A DNA stretch of 64,000 nucleotides. Source: Streptomyces sp. NBC_01446. GTDB lineage: Bacteria > Actinomycetota > Actinomycetes > Streptomycetales > Streptomycetaceae. Below are positions 46,269-52,921 of this stretch, in pieces; the first letter of the stretch is position 1; each line of letters opens with the position of its first letter. The stretch lies in the NCBI RefSeq assembly GCF_026340095.1, contig NZ_JAPEPO010000001.1:3998501-4062500 (forward strand), written 5' to 3'. The translations under genes and the position numbers were made by a program. The notes under the pieces are model-generated. The model searched no databases. It had not been told where the DNA came from and worked only from the letters and a program-made list of their open reading frames with translations.

Positions 46269-46915
46269 GCCGAGGCCCTGCCCACGACCGGGGCGAGCCC
46301 GGCCGATCGTGCCACCGCGGTCTTGTCGCCGCAGGCGGCCAGCCAGTTGGCCAGCATCAGGTGACCGTGTTCCGTGAGGACGGACTCGGGGTGGAACTGC
46401 ACGCCCTCGACGGGCAGTTCACGGTGGCGCAGGCCCATGATGATGCCGTCCTCGGTGCGCGCGGTGACCTCGAGTTCGCCGGGGACCGTGTCCGGTGCGG
46501 CGGCGAGCGAGTGGTAGCGGGTCGCCGTGAACGGGTTCGGCAGCCCCGCGAAGACGCCCTTGCCCTCGTGCCGCACCAGGGACGTCTTGCCGTGCAGCAA
46601 CTCGGGGGCACGGTCCACGACGCCGCCGTACGCGACCTGCATGGACTGCATGCCGAGGCAGACGCCGAAGACGGGCACCTCGGTCGCCGCGCAGTGGCGC
46701 ACCATCTCGACGCAGACACCGGCCTGTTCAGGGGTCCCCGGGCCCGGGGACAGCAGTACGCCGTCGAAGCCGTCCTGCGCGTGCCGCGTCTCGACCTCGT
46801 CGTTGCGCAGCACTTCGCACTCTGCGCCCAGCTGGTACAGGTACTGGACGAGGTTGAAGACGAAGCTGTCGTAGTTGTCGACCACGAGAATGCGGCTGCG
46901 GCTGCGCTCGCCCAC
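46265..46915 (-). CDS. pabA: Glutamine amidotransferase, aminodeoxychorismate/anthranilate synthase component II
   Basis: The 216-residue product has the class I glutamine amidotransferase triad: catalytic Cys in FGVCLGMQSMQVAYGG, and His-Glu in VQFHPESVLTEHG. It begins SRILVVDNYDSFVFNLVQYL. It supplies ammonia to chorismate-using enzymes for folate or tryptophan synthesis. In Streptomyces the gene between sortase genes is annotated as pabA; TrpG cannot be excluded. GTG 46915 is the family-like start; an upstream extension in frame is arginine-rich. It overlaps the stop of the 52-aa gene by one base. Confidence 0.9.
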   Translation of the reverse strand: MGERSRSRILVVDNYDSFVFNLVQYLYQLGAECEVLRNDEVETRHAQDGFDGVLLSPGPGTPEQAGVCVEMVRHCAATEVPVFGVCLGMQSMQVAYGGVVDRAPELLHGKTSLVRHEGKGVFAGLPNPFTATRYHSLAAAPDTVPGELEVTARTEDGIIMGLRHRELPVEGVQFHPESVLTEHGHLMLANWLAACGDKTAVARSAGLAPVVGRASA

Positions 46916-47073
46916 TAGTTGTTCACCGTCACATCGTTGAAGGGCAGCAGGGGCTCGGCCCACGGGAAGACGTACTGGAACAGTACGTAGACCACCACGA
47001 GGACGAGCAGTAGCGAGATCAGTACTCTGATCCACGTGTTTCCCGGCAGATGCCGCCAGATCCAGCCGTACAT
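46915..47073 (-). CDS. Small membrane protein between sortase and pabA
   Basis: This 52-residue product begins MYGWIWRHLPGNTWIRVL and has one membrane helix (about 19-36, LISLLLVLVVVYVLFQYVF), ending in acidic/Asn-rich residues (FNDVTVNN). The ATG at 47073 was chosen because it keeps the hydrophobic core at the normal distance from the start; the frame upstream is not family-like. Its stop overlaps the pabA GTG, so the genes are coupled. No known family could be named. It sits in the same run as the class E sortases, so a wall-anchoring role is possible but unproven. Confidence 0.75.
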   Translation of the reverse strand: MYGWIWRHLPGNTWIRVLISLLLVLVVVYVLFQYVFPWAEPLLPFNDVTVNN

Positions 47074-47104
47074 GCCGTCCCTTCCGTCGCCGTACGGCAA
47101 CAGA

Positions 47105-47857
47105 CTAACGGCGCAGGGCCTCCGGTTTCCCGGCCTCCGCGGGCTGGGTGGCATCAAGGTGCGCCCAGACGATCAGCCGGTGGCTGTGACCCCACTCCGG
47201 CTCGCACGTCGTCAGCGTCAGATAGCGCCCCGGCTCCTTGTATCCGGACTTGCGCGGCACCGGGTCGATGACGGCGACATCGCTGGGGAGCGTCTTGTAG
47301 GGCTTGGTGTCGATGCGGTAGGTGAACCAGGTGGTGCCGTCGGTGAGGACGACCGCGTCACCGGGGCGCAGCTTCGGGAAGTCCTTGAACGGGTCGCCGT
47401 AGGTGCGGCGGTGGCCGGCGACGGAGAAGTTCCCCTTCTGCCCGAGCTGTGCCGTGCCCGCGTAGTGGCCGAGGCCCTTCTTGAGGATGTCCACGCCCGT
47501 CCCCTGGAGCACCGGTTTGTTCCACGTGAAACCGAGCCGGGGGATGTACATGACGGCGAACGGCTTGCCGTCCTTGTAGGGGGTCGGGGTCTGGGGCTGG
47601 CCCTGTTCCTGGTCCTGGGCGGGGCTCGGGTTGTCGCTCTGGCTCTCGCTCTGGCTCGGCGACGGGCCCGGGCGGGGCTGTTCGACCGCCACCGATCCCT
47701 TGGACCACTGGTTCTGGAGGGTGTCGATCTGGTGGTCCATGGCGCTGTCGGCCTTCACGCCGGTCCAGAACAGCACGTAGGCGACGAACAGGACGATCAG
47801 GGCGCCGACCGTGATGCACAGCTCACTGAATGTCCTGACGACCACTCGGACCGGCAC
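47105..47857 (-). CDS. Class E sortase (third copy)
   Basis: The 250-residue product has an N-terminal membrane helix (about 13-33, ITVGALIVLFVAYVLFW), a Ser/Gln/Pro-rich stalk and a sortase domain. Catalytic His is in FSVAGHRRTYGDPFKDF and Cys in YLTLTTCEPEWGHSHR. It ends 31 bases before the 52-aa gene. It is less similar to SrtE1/SrtE2 than they are to each other (the stalk is longer and the catalytic region reads CEPEWGHS rather than CTPxYTS). Its signal preference is unknown. Confidence 0.88.
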   Translation of the reverse strand: MPVRVVVRTFSELCITVGALIVLFVAYVLFWTGVKADSAMDHQIDTLQNQWSKGSVAVEQPRPGPSPSQSESQSDNPSPAQDQEQGQPQTPTPYKDGKPFAVMYIPRLGFTWNKPVLQGTGVDILKKGLGHYAGTAQLGQKGNFSVAGHRRTYGDPFKDFPKLRPGDAVVLTDGTTWFTYRIDTKPYKTLPSDVAVIDPVPRKSGYKEPGRYLTLTTCEPEWGHSHRLIVWAHLDATQPAEAGKPEALRR

Positions 47858-47873
47858 AGGCTCCCCCAGGCGG

Positions 47874-48656
47874 CTACTCCACGGGCTTCGCGTAGTGGAG
47901 ATCCACTGTGCCCGAGTAACCGGGAAGAGTCACCGCCCCGTCGTCCTCGACTTTCCAGCCGAGCCCGTAGGCGTTGACGTAGAGCATGTAGTTCTGGATC
48001 TGGGGCGAGGCGGCGAGAGCCTGCTTCAGCTTCTCCGGGTCCCCGACCGCGGTGATCTTGTACGGGGGCGAGTAGACGCGGCCCTGGAGGATCAGGGTGT
48101 TGCCGACGCAGCGCACGGCGCTGGTGGCGATGAGCCGCTGGTCCATGACCTTGATGCCCTGCGCGCCGCCGTTCCACAGGGCGTTCACGACGGCCTGGAG
48201 GTCCTGCTGGTGGATGACCAGGTCGTTCGGCTGGGGTTCGGGGTAGCCGGGGAGCTTGGCGGTGGCGTTCGGCGGGGCGTCCGCGAGCGTGACCGAGACG
48301 GCCTGCCCGCGCAGTTTCTTGGTGCCGGACGCCTTCTCCAGGGCGGACAGCTTGGCGTCCTCGGCCTTGGTGCCGGCGCCGCCGTGCTCGGTGAGGGCGT
48401 CGACGTCGTCACGGATCGCGCCGTTGGACTCCTCGAGCTGGCCGTTCTTGTGGCTGCGCTCCTGGATGAGATCGGAGAGCTTCAGCAGCGAGGCGTCCGT
48501 GCGGATGTTGGTGCCCTTGGCGGTGTTGAAGCTGGTGAAGAAGATCAGCCCGGCCAGGGCGAACACGGCCACCGTCAAAATTCGCACAGGTCGCAGGCGC
48601 GCACGGGGGCGGCCCCCGCCGGGGGGCTCACCCTGGGAGTCGGCAGAATTGCTCAA
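47874..48656 (-). CDS. DUF881 family protein
   Basis: The 260-residue product has a membrane helix (about 27-44, ILTVAVFALAGLIFFTSF), a coiled-coil-like segment (SDLIQERSHKNGQLEESN) and the DUF881 domain, VTLADAPPNATAKLPGY, VIHQQDLQAVVNALWNGGAQGIKVM and GYSGTVDLHYAKPVE. DUF881 proteins are linked to sporulation and division loci in actinobacteria and Firmicutes, with no settled biochemical role. The start is TTG 48656 after GGAG; the hydrophobic helix position supports it. It heads the leftward run with the sortases. Confidence 0.85.
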   Translation of the reverse strand: MSNSADSQGEPPGGGRPRARLRPVRILTVAVFALAGLIFFTSFNTAKGTNIRTDASLLKLSDLIQERSHKNGQLEESNGAIRDDVDALTEHGGAGTKAEDAKLSALEKASGTKKLRGQAVSVTLADAPPNATAKLPGYPEPQPNDLVIHQQDLQAVVNALWNGGAQGIKVMDQRLIATSAVRCVGNTLILQGRVYSPPYKITAVGDPEKLKQALAASPQIQNYMLYVNAYGLGWKVEDDGAVTLPGYSGTVDLHYAKPVE

Positions 48657-48797
48657 CGTACCCTTATCTCCTTCAGCGCCGCGGAAGCACTACGCTAACG
48701 GACGCCCGGGGGAGCGCCCAGATTCCCCTTGTACGCTGCCCGGAGCCAGCCCACGTTCCCTGCGCGGCCACGCAGCGCATCGACAGGAGAGACCCTC

Positions 48798-49055
48798 GTG
48801 CCGAAGTCACGTATCCGCAAGAAGGCCGACTACACGCCGCCGCCGGCGTCGAAGCAGGCGGCGAATATAAAGCTGACCAACCGAGGCTGGGTAGCCCCGG
48901 TGATGCTCGCGATGTTCCTGATCGGGCTTGCCTGGATCGTCGTCTTCTACGTGACCAACGGCACCCTGCCGCTGGACGCGCTCGGCAACTGGAACATCGT
49001 CGTGGGCTTCGGCTTCATCGCCGCCGGGTTCGGCGTTTCCACGCAGTGGAAGTAG
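48798..49055 (+). CDS. crgA: Cell division protein CrgA
   Basis: The 85-residue product begins PKSRIRKKADYTPPP and has two membrane helices, VAPVMLAMFLIGLAWIVVFYV (about 37-57) and NIVVGFGFIAAGFGVS (about 69-84). CrgA inhibits FtsZ-ring formation and coordinates septation with aerial growth in Streptomyces. GTG 48798 follows AGGAGA. It is divergent from the DUF881 gene. Three DnaA boxes lie between it and the rhomboid gene on the other side. Confidence 0.93.
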   Translation: MPKSRIRKKADYTPPPASKQAANIKLTNRGWVAPVMLAMFLIGLAWIVVFYVTNGTLPLDALGNWNIVVGFGFIAAGFGVSTQWK

Positions 49056-49079
49056 CTCTGCCCCTAGCTATCCACTGAG

Positions 49080-49088
49080 TTATCCACA
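49080..49088. promoter_or_regulatory. DnaA box TTATCCACA
   Basis: First of three consensus DnaA boxes in the crgA-rhomboid gap; the next lies 43 bases away in the opposite orientation. Confidence 0.55.
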
Positions 49089-49122
49089 GCTGTTTCCACA
49101 GTGGGGAAAAGGTCGGAAGATC

Positions 49123-49131
49123 TGTGGATAA
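49123..49131. promoter_or_regulatory. DnaA box, reverse orientation
   Basis: TGTGGATAA, complement of TTATCCACA. Together with 49080-49088 it frames a short inverted arrangement. Confidence 0.55.
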
Positions 49132-49270
49132 CTCACCGGGCGTTGACGCCGGTGTGACTGACGCATCGCAGCTCGCCCACATGTTCGCCCCTTGTCCTGG
49201 CTGGGGAAACCCAGGTCAGCGACGAGGGGCACACCTGTTCCCCACCGAGTGCACAGGTTCCGGCACCGTC

Positions 49271-49279
49271 TGTGGACAA
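49271..49279. promoter_or_regulatory. DnaA box, Streptomyces-type, reverse orientation
   Basis: TGTGGACAA is the complement of TTGTCCACA, the box preferred in Streptomyces oriC. It lies just before the end of the leftward rhomboid gene. Confidence 0.55.
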
Positions 49280-49298
49280 CGTGGGCCACAGACCTAGC

Positions 49299-50192
49299 TC
49301 AAGTGAGCTGGGACGTCCTCACAAGCACAGTGACGACCACCACGGCGAGGACGAGCGCACAGGTCCCGTACTGCACCAGCGAGCGGCGCTCCCTGGGGGC
49401 GTGGACCATCGCGTACCCGACGACCACACCGGCGACGAGACCGCCGACGTGGGCCTGCCAGGCGATGTTTCCCCACGTGAACGTGAAGAGCAGGTTCAGC
49501 GCGAGCAGGCCGATGACGGGGCGCATGTCGTAGTTGAGGCGCCGCACCAGCACCGCGGTCGCGCCCAAGAGTCCGAAGACGGCCCCGGACGCACCGAGGG
49601 ACTGTTCGCTCGGCCCCGCGATCGCGTAGGTCAGCGCACTGCCGGCCAACCCCGAGACCATGTACAGCGCGATGTAGCGGGCCCTGCCGAGCGCCGCCTC
49701 CAGCGGGCCCCCGAGCCACCACAGGCCCAGCATGTTGAACGCGATGTGCCACACCTCCTGGTGCGTGAACATCGACGTCACCAGGCGATACCACTCGCCG
49801 CCGGCCACGCCCTGGTCCGGGACGTAGGGCGCGGGAGGCCACGCCCCGATCAGAACGAAGTCGGAGAGCAGCCGGTCCCACACATGGACCGCGATGAACA
49901 CCGCCACGTTGATCCCGATCAGGATCTTCGTGACCAGGCGCGGGTCGGCCGCGATCGTGCCGCCCGTGATGGTCCTCGGCCGGCTGGCCGCCGGACCGTG
50001 CCCCGTACCGGAACCGCCCCGCACACAGTCCGGGCACTGGAAGCCCACAGAGGCGCTGACCATGCAGTCCGGGCAGATGGGCTTGTCACAGCGGGCGCAG
50101 CGGATCCCGGTCTCGCGGTCGGGGTGCCGGTAGCAGCGGGGCGGACCCTGCGCGTCCTGGGGGCCCTGCGGACTGCCCGGCACCTGTTCCAT
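49299..50192 (-). CDS. Rhomboid family intramembrane protease with zinc-finger N-terminus
   Basis: The 297-residue product has an N-terminal B-box-like zinc finger (CYRHPDRETGIRCARCDKPIC, then CPDCMVSASVGFQCPDCV), a linker, and a rhomboid domain with about six helices. Catalytic serine is in GASGAVFGLLG and the partner histidine in WQAHVGGLVAG. The substrate is unknown. The zinc finger is common in actinobacterial rhomboids and probably binds a partner. It starts at ATG 50192. Confidence 0.9.
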   Translation of the reverse strand: MEQVPGSPQGPQDAQGPPRCYRHPDRETGIRCARCDKPICPDCMVSASVGFQCPDCVRGGSGTGHGPAASRPRTITGGTIAADPRLVTKILIGINVAVFIAVHVWDRLLSDFVLIGAWPPAPYVPDQGVAGGEWYRLVTSMFTHQEVWHIAFNMLGLWWLGGPLEAALGRARYIALYMVSGLAGSALTYAIAGPSEQSLGASGAVFGLLGATAVLVRRLNYDMRPVIGLLALNLLFTFTWGNIAWQAHVGGLVAGVVVGYAMVHAPRERRSLVQYGTCALVLAVVVVTVLVRTSQLT

Positions 50193-50232
50193 CGGAAATC
50201 CCCTCGTACGAAACGCGCGCGATCAACACATG

Positions 50233-50262
50233 GCCCCGCCCATCCTTACGGATGAGCGGGGC
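50233..50262. terminator. Hairpin between rhomboid and cyclophilin genes
   Basis: Thirteen-base arms with one mismatch (50233-50245 and 50250-50262) and a four-base loop lie upstream of the rhomboid gene and downstream of the leftward cyclophilin gene, where they would end that transcript. Confidence 0.78.
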
Positions 50263-50280
50263 GGATTGGTTCCCGTCGGC

Positions 50281-50370
50281 CCGGTTCGCGTCGGCCCGGT
50301 TCGTCTCGGCCCGGTTCGCGTCGGCCCGGTTCGCGTCAGCCCGGTTCGCGTCAGCCCGGTTCGCGTCAGC
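50281..50370. repeat. 15-bp tandem repeat, six copies
   Basis: Six copies of CCGGTTCGCGTCGGC or CCGGTTCGCGTCAGC lie head to tail (50281-50370), preceded by a degenerate copy. The stop codon of the cyclophilin gene (50366-50368) falls in the last copy, so the array grows into the end of a coding sequence. Confidence 0.9.
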
Positions 50371-50893
50371 GGGTCTCGACGACGACCGACTCGATGACCA
50401 CGTCGTTGACCGGACGGTCCGTGCGCGGGTTGGTCTGCGCGGTCGCGATGGTGTCCACGACCTTCTGGCTGGCCTCGTCGACGACCTCGCCGAAAATCGT
50501 GTGCTTACGGGTCAGCCAGGCCGTCGGCGACACCGTGATGAAGAACTGGGAGCCGTTGGTGCCCGGGCCGGCGTTCGCCATGGCCAGCAGGTACGGCTTG
50601 TCGAAGGCCAGGTCGGGGTGGAACTCGTCCCCGAACTGGTAGCCGGGGCCACCCGTGCCGTTCCCCAGCGGGTCCCCGCCCTGGATCATGAAACCGCTGA
50701 TCACCCGGTGGAAGACCGTGCCGTCGTAGAGCTTGTCAGTGGACTTCTCACCCGTCTCCGGGTTGGTCCACTCCCGCTCGCCCCGAGCAAGCTCGACGAA
50801 GTTCTTGACCGTCTTGGGCGCGTGGTTCGGCAGCAGCCGGACTTCGATGTCGCCTTGGTTGGTCTTCAGGGTGGCGTAGAGCTGCTCAGCCAC
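50366..50893 (-). CDS. Peptidyl-prolyl cis-trans isomerase, cyclophilin type
   Basis: The 175-residue product is a cytoplasmic cyclophilin. It has YATLKTNQGDIEVRLLPNHAPKTV, then LYDGTVFHRVISGFMIQGGDP (active-site arginine in FHRVI), and MANAGPGTNGSQFFITVSPTAWL. It speeds proline isomerisation during folding. GTG 50893 is the family-like start; an upstream in-frame extension is not. The stop lies in a tandem repeat. Confidence 0.93.
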   Translation of the reverse strand: MAEQLYATLKTNQGDIEVRLLPNHAPKTVKNFVELARGEREWTNPETGEKSTDKLYDGTVFHRVISGFMIQGGDPLGNGTGGPGYQFGDEFHPDLAFDKPYLLAMANAGPGTNGSQFFITVSPTAWLTRKHTIFGEVVDEASQKVVDTIATAQTNPRTDRPVNDVVIESVVVETR

Positions 50894-51206
50894 GATCTGC
50901 CTTCCGTTGCCTTCTGTGACGATCCGATCCTCGCACGCCCCCGCAGACCCGTCGCCCGGCGGCAGCCACAGAATTTCCGGCCGAGTCGCCACCGAGGAGG
51001 CGCGTCGCACGGCGATCCGTGGCATTGTCGTCCGCAAGCCCCTCTTGCACCGTATTGATCAGCTATCGCCTGGACTACCTCGGTACGTACAAAGGCGGCT
51101 TGTACCCCGAATGCTCGCCCTCGCATGCCCCACTGCCGTCCGGCAGGCATGATCCGAAAAAGGGTGGAAAGGTGAAAACCTGTACGCCACCGAGGAGGAG
51201 GATCCC
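50894..51206. promoter_or_regulatory. Divergent promoter region (cyclophilin / DUF5324)
   Basis: These 313 bases separate the starts of the leftward cyclophilin gene and the rightward DUF5324 gene and should hold both promoters. No perfect palindrome longer than ten bases was seen. Confidence 0.5.
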
Positions 51207-51914
51207 GTGACCCGCATCGACAGCGTGCGCGCCGCCACCGGCTCGGCGAAGGACAGCGTGCTGCACGCCGCGGAAGTGGTGGCGCCCTACGCCGAGACGG
51301 CCAAGGACCGGGCCGCACTGTATGCGCAAGAAGCGCGCGTACGGCTCGCGCCCGTGATGTCACAGGCTGCGCAACAAACCCGCGACCAGTACGACACGTA
51401 CCTCGCGCCGCATCTTGAACAGGCCCGCGCCCATGTGCCGCCGAAGGTCGACCAGGCCGCGCAGGAGGCAGCCGTCCGCACCCGGAAGGCCGCCCGCCAG
51501 GCCGCCGTCTACGCCAGGCCGCGGATCGAGCAGGCCGTCGCCGCCGCCCAGCCCGTCCGCGAGGAGGCGACCGCCCGCGGTATCGCAGCGCTCGCCGCCC
51601 TACGCGGACAGGTGTCGCCGAAGGAGATCAAGAAGCTCACCCGCAAGCACGAACGGCGGGCCCGGGCCGGACGTGTCGCCAAGGGCTTGCTCGTCGTCGG
51701 CATCCTCGCCGGGGGCGCCTACGCCGCCTGGAAGTGGTGGGACAAGCAGGCCAACCCGGACTGGCTGGTGGAACCGCCGGCCGCGACCGAGGTCCCGGAC
51801 ACCACGCCCCCGTCGTCGGAGGACAGCAGCGGCCAGAATGCCCTCGACCCCGAGGTACGGGCCAAGCAGGCCGAAGCGGAGGCGGACGCCGCCGACCGCG
51901 ACGACCGCGGCTGA
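51207..51914 (+). CDS. DUF5324 family protein
   Basis: The 235-residue product begins with amphipathic repeated helices (RAATGSAKDSVLHAAEVVAPYAETAKDRAALYAQEARVRLA), reminiscent of apolipoprotein-like or YtxH-like proteins. A membrane helix lies at about 155-170 (RVAKGLLVVGILAGGAYAAW). The tail is acidic and Pro-rich. The topology suggests an inner-face coiled part. The function is unknown. The GTG at 51207 follows GAGGAGGA, which decides the start. Confidence 0.8.
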   Translation: MTRIDSVRAATGSAKDSVLHAAEVVAPYAETAKDRAALYAQEARVRLAPVMSQAAQQTRDQYDTYLAPHLEQARAHVPPKVDQAAQEAAVRTRKAARQAAVYARPRIEQAVAAAQPVREEATARGIAALAALRGQVSPKEIKKLTRKHERRARAGRVAKGLLVVGILAGGAYAAWKWWDKQANPDWLVEPPAATEVPDTTPPSSEDSSGQNALDPEVRAKQAEAEADAADRDDRG

Positions 51915-51930
51915 GCCTCGAACGAGTTGT

Positions 51931-51975
51931 AACGCCGTAGGGCGGGAGACCAGTGGTCTCCCGCCCTACGGCGTT
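51931..51975. terminator. Very long perfect hairpin
   Basis: Perfect 21-bp arms (51931-51951 and 51955-51975) with a 3-base loop follow the DUF5324 gene by 17 bases and precede a parS site and tRNA-Ala. It can serve both directions. Confidence 0.92.
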
Positions 51976-51980
51976 CACGT

Positions 51981-51994
51981 GTTTCACGTGGAAC
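51981..51994. promoter_or_regulatory. parS site (ParB binding)
   Basis: GTTTCACGTGGAAC matches the actinobacterial parS consensus and differs by one base from the perfect palindrome at 10859. It lies between a 21-bp hairpin and tRNA-Ala, in non-coding sequence. Confidence 0.9.
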
Positions 51995-51997
51995 CTG

Positions 51998-52070
51998 TGG
52001 AGCCTAGGAGATTCGAACTCCTGACATCTGCCTTGCAAAGGCAGCGCTCTACCAACTGAGCTAAGGCCCC
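51998..52070 (-). tRNA. tRNA-Ala (TGC)
   Basis: The 73-base sequence has acceptor stem GGGGCCT/AGGCTCC, D arm AGCTCAGTTGGTAGAGC, anticodon loop TTTGCAA with anticodon TGC and T arm AGGAGTTCGAATCTCCT. CCA is not encoded. A parS site and a terminator hairpin follow. Confidence 0.96.
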
Positions 52071-52252
52071 GAAAACGATACGTCGGACCGGAAGAAGTGC
52101 GATCCGGTGCGCATCGCAGACCAGAGTACCGGGTCACCCCCCGGATCTCGCAAAAGGATTGGGGGTCCCGGTCCACGACCACTCTCCGTAAGATGCCCCA
52201 CGTGGTTCGCGGCAGCGAACCGCCGTATTTGGGGAAGCGATGGGGAGACGCA

Positions 52253-52801
52253 ATGGACGCCGCACAGCAGGAAGCTACCGCAAGAGCCCGGGAGCTCCAG
52301 CGAAACTGGTACGGAGAGCCACTGGGGGCGCTCTTCCGTCGCCTCATCGATGATCTGGGCCTCAATCAGGCCAGGCTCGCAGGGGTTCTCGGTCTGTCCG
52401 CGCCCATGCTGTCGCAGCTGATGAGCGGTCAGCGCGCGAAGATAGGCAATCCAGCCGTCGTCCAGCGTGTCCAGCTGCTCCAGGATCTGGCGGGTCAGGC
52501 CGCCGACGGAAGCGTCAGCGCCGCCGAGGCCACCGAGCGTATGGACGAGATCAAGAAGTCACAGGGGGGCTCGGTGCTCACCAACACCGCGCAGACAACA
52601 ACCAGTTCGGGCGCACCCACGGTGAAGCGCGTGGTCCGCGAGATCCAGTCGCTGCTGCGCTCCGTCTCCGCGGCCGGGGACATAATCGATGCGGCGGACA
52701 CCCTCGCCCCGAGCCACCCGGAACTGGCAGAGTTCCTCCGGGTCTACGGCGCCGGGCGCACCTCCGACGCCGTAACCCACTATCAGGCGCACCAGAGCTG
52801 A
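52253..52801 (+). CDS. XRE-type DNA-binding protein
   Basis: The 182-residue product has an N-terminal helix-turn-helix (about 22-55, ALFRRLIDDLGLNQARLAGVLG and SAPMLSQLMSGQRAKIGNP), a Ser/Thr linker and a helical C-terminal part (VKRVVREIQSLLRSVSAAGDI, then ADTLAPSHPELAEFLRVYGAG). It is conserved at this position in Streptomyces but its target is unknown to me. ATG 52253 is chosen; the frame upstream overlaps the tRNA leader. A kinase gene follows. Confidence 0.83.
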   Translation: MDAAQQEATARARELQRNWYGEPLGALFRRLIDDLGLNQARLAGVLGLSAPMLSQLMSGQRAKIGNPAVVQRVQLLQDLAGQAADGSVSAAEATERMDEIKKSQGGSVLTNTAQTTTSSGAPTVKRVVREIQSLLRSVSAAGDIIDAADTLAPSHPELAEFLRVYGAGRTSDAVTHYQAHQS

Positions 52802-52921
52802 TCCCGGCCGAACGGTAGCGACATCGGGCCGGCCGCGAGTCCCGCGGCCGGCCCCGGGGCCGCGGGACCATCCGAGAGGCCGGACGCGTCGTGACGGCCG
52901 AGGGGGGAGCGACGCACCACG

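Noticed and set aside
50281..50370. Repeat array considered as CRISPR
   Set aside because: Units are 15 bp, head to tail with no spacers, and no cas genes are in the window; the same applies to the arrays at 3051, 22591, 31847 and 44020.
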